A stretch of DNA of 7,640 nucleotides, taken from positions 1 through 7,640 of the forward strand of contig JAPOYW010000457.1 of assembly GCA_026706425.1 (NCBI GenBank), written 5' to 3'. Of this stretch, positions 5,837 to 7,640 are shown piece by piece (positions within the stretch are counted from its first letter, which is position 1; every line of letters starts with the position of its first letter). The DNA comes from Gammaproteobacteria bacterium (GTDB lineage: Bacteria; Pseudomonadota; Gammaproteobacteria; Pseudomonadales; Azotimanducaceae). The translations under genes were made by a program, and so were the position numbers. Below the pieces are notes generated by a model. That model was not told the DNA's origin. It worked only from the letters and a program-made list of their open reading frames with translations, and made no database searches.

Positions 5837-7130
5837 TCACGACTCTCCGCGCAGGTCGTCCAGGAACTCGGACGCCGGCTCGACCCCCGTGACGAGCAGC
5901 CGGTCGCGGGCGCGCGTGCAGGCGACGTAGAGCAGGTGGCGCTCGGTGCTGTAGACCTCTTCGAGGTTCGCGTCGTCGGCCACCCGCGCGATCCGCGCCT
6001 GGAGCGGCAGGATCTCGTCGTCGCAGGCGACCAGCGTCACGGCACGGAACTCCAGTCCCTTCGCGAGGTGCATCGTTCCGACCGCCACCGCCCCCGACGC
6101 GACGACCGAGCCGGCATCGAGCTCGACGGGAGTGAGGCCGCCATCCCGGACCGCCGCGACGGCTCTCGCGACCTGGTCCGGTGATCGGACGAACACCCCG
6201 ATGGCCTGCGGCGCGTAGCCATCCGCGGTGCGCGCCCGCAGCCACTCCGCGACGGCCGCCGTCTCCGCCTCGGGCGTGTCGAACGTGCGGACCTCCGGCT
6301 CCGGCCCGTTGAAGACGGAGACCGTCGCGCCACGCTTCTCCGCGTTGCCGTCGACGTCGGCGAGCTCCGGAGGCAGGAGCCGATCCGCCTGCCGCCGGAT
6401 CTGGTGCGACGTCCGGTAGTTGATGCGCAGGGTGTGCGACCGCCCGCGCACGTCCACGCCCAGCGCCCGCCACGAGAACGGCGTCTGGAAGATCCGCTGC
6501 CCGAGGTCTCCGGCGAAGAACAGGCCGTCCGGTCGGCCGCCGCCGAGGGCGGCGAGGAAGCGCAGCTCGGCCACCCCGACGTCCTGCGCCTCGTCGATCA
6601 CGCAGTGATCGACGAGGCGCAGGACCCGCGTCTGCGACCTGCGCCGCCAGCCGCGCGAACATCCCGGGCTCGGTCAGTCGCTCTCGCGCAGCGAGCTCCG
6701 ACCGGACGCGGGAGAAGATCGACCAGAGCAGCTCCCGCTGCTTCTCGGCCAGCCGCGTCTTGCGGCCGAGGCGCTGGACGTCCCGGTACTCCTCCCAGGT
6801 TTCGAGCTGCCAGGCGTCGACCACCTCGTTCCACTCCGTCCAGAGGAAGTGGTCGGTGAACCGGTGTCCTTCGACGCCCTCCGCCGCCCGCGCGAGCAGG
6901 GCGCGAACGTCATCGTCGCTGGCAAGATCGAAGCGCCCGACGCGGGCGGCGAAGAGCCGGCGTCCGACATCGCGCATCGAGTGCACTTCCAGGCGTTCCG
7001 CCAGCTTCGGCTCGTTGCCGATCAGGCGCACGAGGCGCGTGCGCAGCGCGGTCGCGAGCGCTTCCGAGAACGTCGCCAGCAGCATGCGGCGCTCCGGGTG
7101 CGTCCGGGCCAGATGCACGGCCCGGTGGAG
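5837..7130 (-). pseudogene. UvrD/Rep-type helicase, C-terminal part (inverted, frameshifted before motif II)
   Basis: Minus-strand continuation of the helicase begun at 4363. From 7130 it reads LHRAVHLARTHPERRMLLAT, directly completing GKTIVA from the other side of the inversion; ATFSEALATALRTRL is motif Ia. The frame holds to LTEPGMFARLAAQVADAG (about 6630) and then turns to nonsense. One frame over, from about 6620, it becomes DHCVIDEAQDVGVAELRFLA: motif II, the Walker B/DExQD box, at 6578-6601. The slip coincides with a perfect hairpin (6581-6625). Later motifs are intact: FFAGDLGQRIFQTPFSW (III), LRINYRTSHQIR (IV), VGTMHLAKGLEFRAVTL (V, about 6047-6079), and YSTERHLLYVACTRARDRLL (VI, about 5895-5945). 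It stops at 5837-5839. Such SF1A enzymes unwind DNA 3'-5' with ATP. No start codon with a ribosome-binding site opens this half (only a TTG at 7134-7136), so it is probably untranslated as arranged. Confidence 0.9.
6581..6625. repeat. Perfect hairpin: 21-bp inverted repeat with 3-nt loop
   Basis: Bases 6581-6601 (GTCCTGCGCC TCGTCGATCA plus C) are the exact reverse complement of 6605-6625, with the loop GCA at 6602-6604. The arms do not extend outward (C6580 faces C6626). The arm at 6581-6601 encodes, on the minus strand, the conserved VIDEAQD of helicase motif II. The other arm lies just upstream in the gene, where family members have unrelated residues, and makes VIDEAQD readable on the plus strand too. 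The helicase frame slips within or beside this arm. A terminator is unlikely inside a gene and without a T-run. Confidence 0.9.
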
Positions 7131-7131
7131 G

Positions 7132-7640
7132 GCCAACCTCGCCGCGTTCCTGCATCTCCTGCTTCACAGACACGCGAGCGTGTACGACCTGATCAGGCGA
7201 ACCGTGCGGCTTGTCGCGCCCTTCTTCGAGGACTTCCGCCTCGAGCCGCGGGCGCTCAACGAGAACACCATTCGATTGGAATGGCGGCATCGGACATCGG
7301 AGGCGCACTTCGACGCGGCGTCCCTATCGGATGGCACGCTGCGATTCATCGCCCTGGCGACCCTGCTGCTCCAGCCTCCGGCCCTCCGCCCGTCGGTCAT
7401 CCTCCTCGACGAGCCGGAACTGGGGCTGCATCCCTATGCCATCGCGATACTGGCATCGCTCGTCAAGCAGGCCTCGGTAGACACTCAGATCGTGCTCTCG
7501 ACGCAGTCGTCGCTGTTGCTCGACGAGTTTCGCCCGGAAGATGTACTCGTGGCTGACAGGGTCGATGGCGCGACCGAACTTCGCAGGCTGGACGCCGGAC
7601 GGCTGGCCGACTCGCCGAACTTCGCGCCCTCCAAGCGCGT
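7132..7640 (+). pseudogene. SMC/RecF-like AAA ATPase, C-terminal half (no start, runs off window)
   Basis: Plus-strand continuation of the ATPase whose first half is on the minus strand at 5736-5181. It reads ANLAAFLHLLLHRHASVYDL, VRLVAPFFEDFRLEPRALNE, and IRLEWRHR. The signature-like LSDGTLRF follows at 7324-7347, then Walker B ILLDEPELGLHP at 7399-7434, and TQIVLSTQSSLLLDEF, the switch/H-loop-like region. There is no start codon or ribosome-binding site; upstream of 7131 lies helicase antisense. Simple re-inversion joins GACGGG to CCAACC, leaving this half one base out of frame with the N-terminal half; the family expects about one residue between DG and NLAAF. The last ~12 residues in the window (LADSPNFAPSKR) do not look like the usual ending (LAxWLxxYSLGELW as I recall it), so another slip near 7608 is possible. 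In many genomes a small DUF4276-type gene follows such ATPases; it would lie beyond the window. Confidence 0.87.

Larger units (their letters stand above)
5181..7130. other. 1,950-bp inverted segment splitting helicase and ATPase genes
   Basis: Reverse-complementing this interval joins ACC ATC GTC GCC (ending 5180) to CTC CAC CGG (complement of 7130-7122), giving GKTIVALHRAVHLA in perfect frame. The same flip joins ATPase RHDG (complement of 5181 onward) to ANLAAFL (7132 onward), one base short of frame. Breakpoints cannot be placed more exactly than 5177-5180 and 7130-7133 because both ends share GCC/GGC. No inverted repeat longer than this lies at the ends. A 7-bp match (GCAGGAA at 5190-5196, TTCCTGC at 7147-7153) is not aligned with the breakpoints. 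No integrase, invertase or transposase gene is in the window. Confidence 0.88.

Noticed and set aside
6581..6625. Rho-independent terminator
   Set aside because: The hairpin lies inside the helicase coding region, contains conserved motif codons and lacks a following T-run on either strand.
5181..7130. Site-specific phase-variable invertible element
   Set aside because: No inverted repeats beyond 3 bp at the ends, no recombinase nearby, and a base appears lost at one junction; the inversion is reported but programmed switching is not claimed.
5745..7136. Single minus-strand gene of 463 codons from a TTG at 7136 to 5745
   Set aside because: Only the first ~165 residues are helicase-like; after about 6630 this frame is nonsense while the neighbouring frame carries motifs II-VI to 5837. 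The TTG is an accident of the inversion junction.
4363..7640. Gabija (GajA/GajB) system
   Set aside because: The gene order here is helicase then ATPase, the helicase carries a ParE-like N-terminal domain, and no TOPRIM nuclease domain is visible in the ATPase part seen.

Overview
High-GC bacterial DNA (about two-thirds G+C by eye) that reads as part of a restriction-modification or phage-defence island. Genes are tightly packed, mostly with overlapping or near-touching stops and starts. The sequence alone does not fix the taxon; long GC-rich coding frames, GTG starts and a Mod-PIN gene pair would suit a high-GC environmental bacterium such as an Acidobacteriota or similar lineage, but that is a guess.

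Layout. 1-458 is the 3' end of a Mod-type (type III-like) DNA methyltransferase with a one-base frameshift. 473-1150 is a PIN-domain (VapC-like) protein that appears fused to a short domain usually seen as a separate small partner protein. From 1147 a tight plus-strand cluster runs: a ParB/Srx-like protein (1147-2283), a putative PD-(D/E)XK-like nuclease (2283-3275), a DNA methyltransferase with DPYCGRGTT and TSPPY motifs (3272-4360), then a UvrD/Rep-type helicase with an N-terminal RelE/ParE-like domain, starting at 4363.

The main anomaly begins at 5180/5181. The helicase stops making sense just after its Walker A motif (GSAGTGKTIVA) and resumes, at the very next residue (LHRAVHLAR), on the minus strand at 7130. 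An SMC/RecF-like AAA ATPase starts on the minus strand at 5736, loses sense at 5181 after RHDG, and resumes on the plus strand at about 7132 (ANLAAFL). Flipping 5181-7130 (1,950 bp) restores both genes as a plus-strand tandem, helicase then ATPase, separated by 100 bp. So the segment is inverted here and breaks two genes at once. The breakpoints share only about 3 bp, and no recombinase or flanking inverted repeat is visible. The flip restores the helicase frame exactly, while the ATPase is left one base short.

Inside the inverted segment a perfect hairpin (21-bp arms, 3-nt loop, 6581-6625) covers the helicase motif II codons (VIDEAQD) and coincides with a frameshift in the helicase. Other single-base frame slips lie at about 336 (Mod) and 4380 (helicase). 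The locus is therefore either decaying or recorded with indel and orientation errors.

Working model (inference): in an intact relative, ParB-like protein, putative nuclease, methyltransferase, ParE-helicase and AAA ATPase form one co-transcribed modification/restriction-type module placed behind a Mod-PIN pair. I do not recognise this exact combination as a named system.
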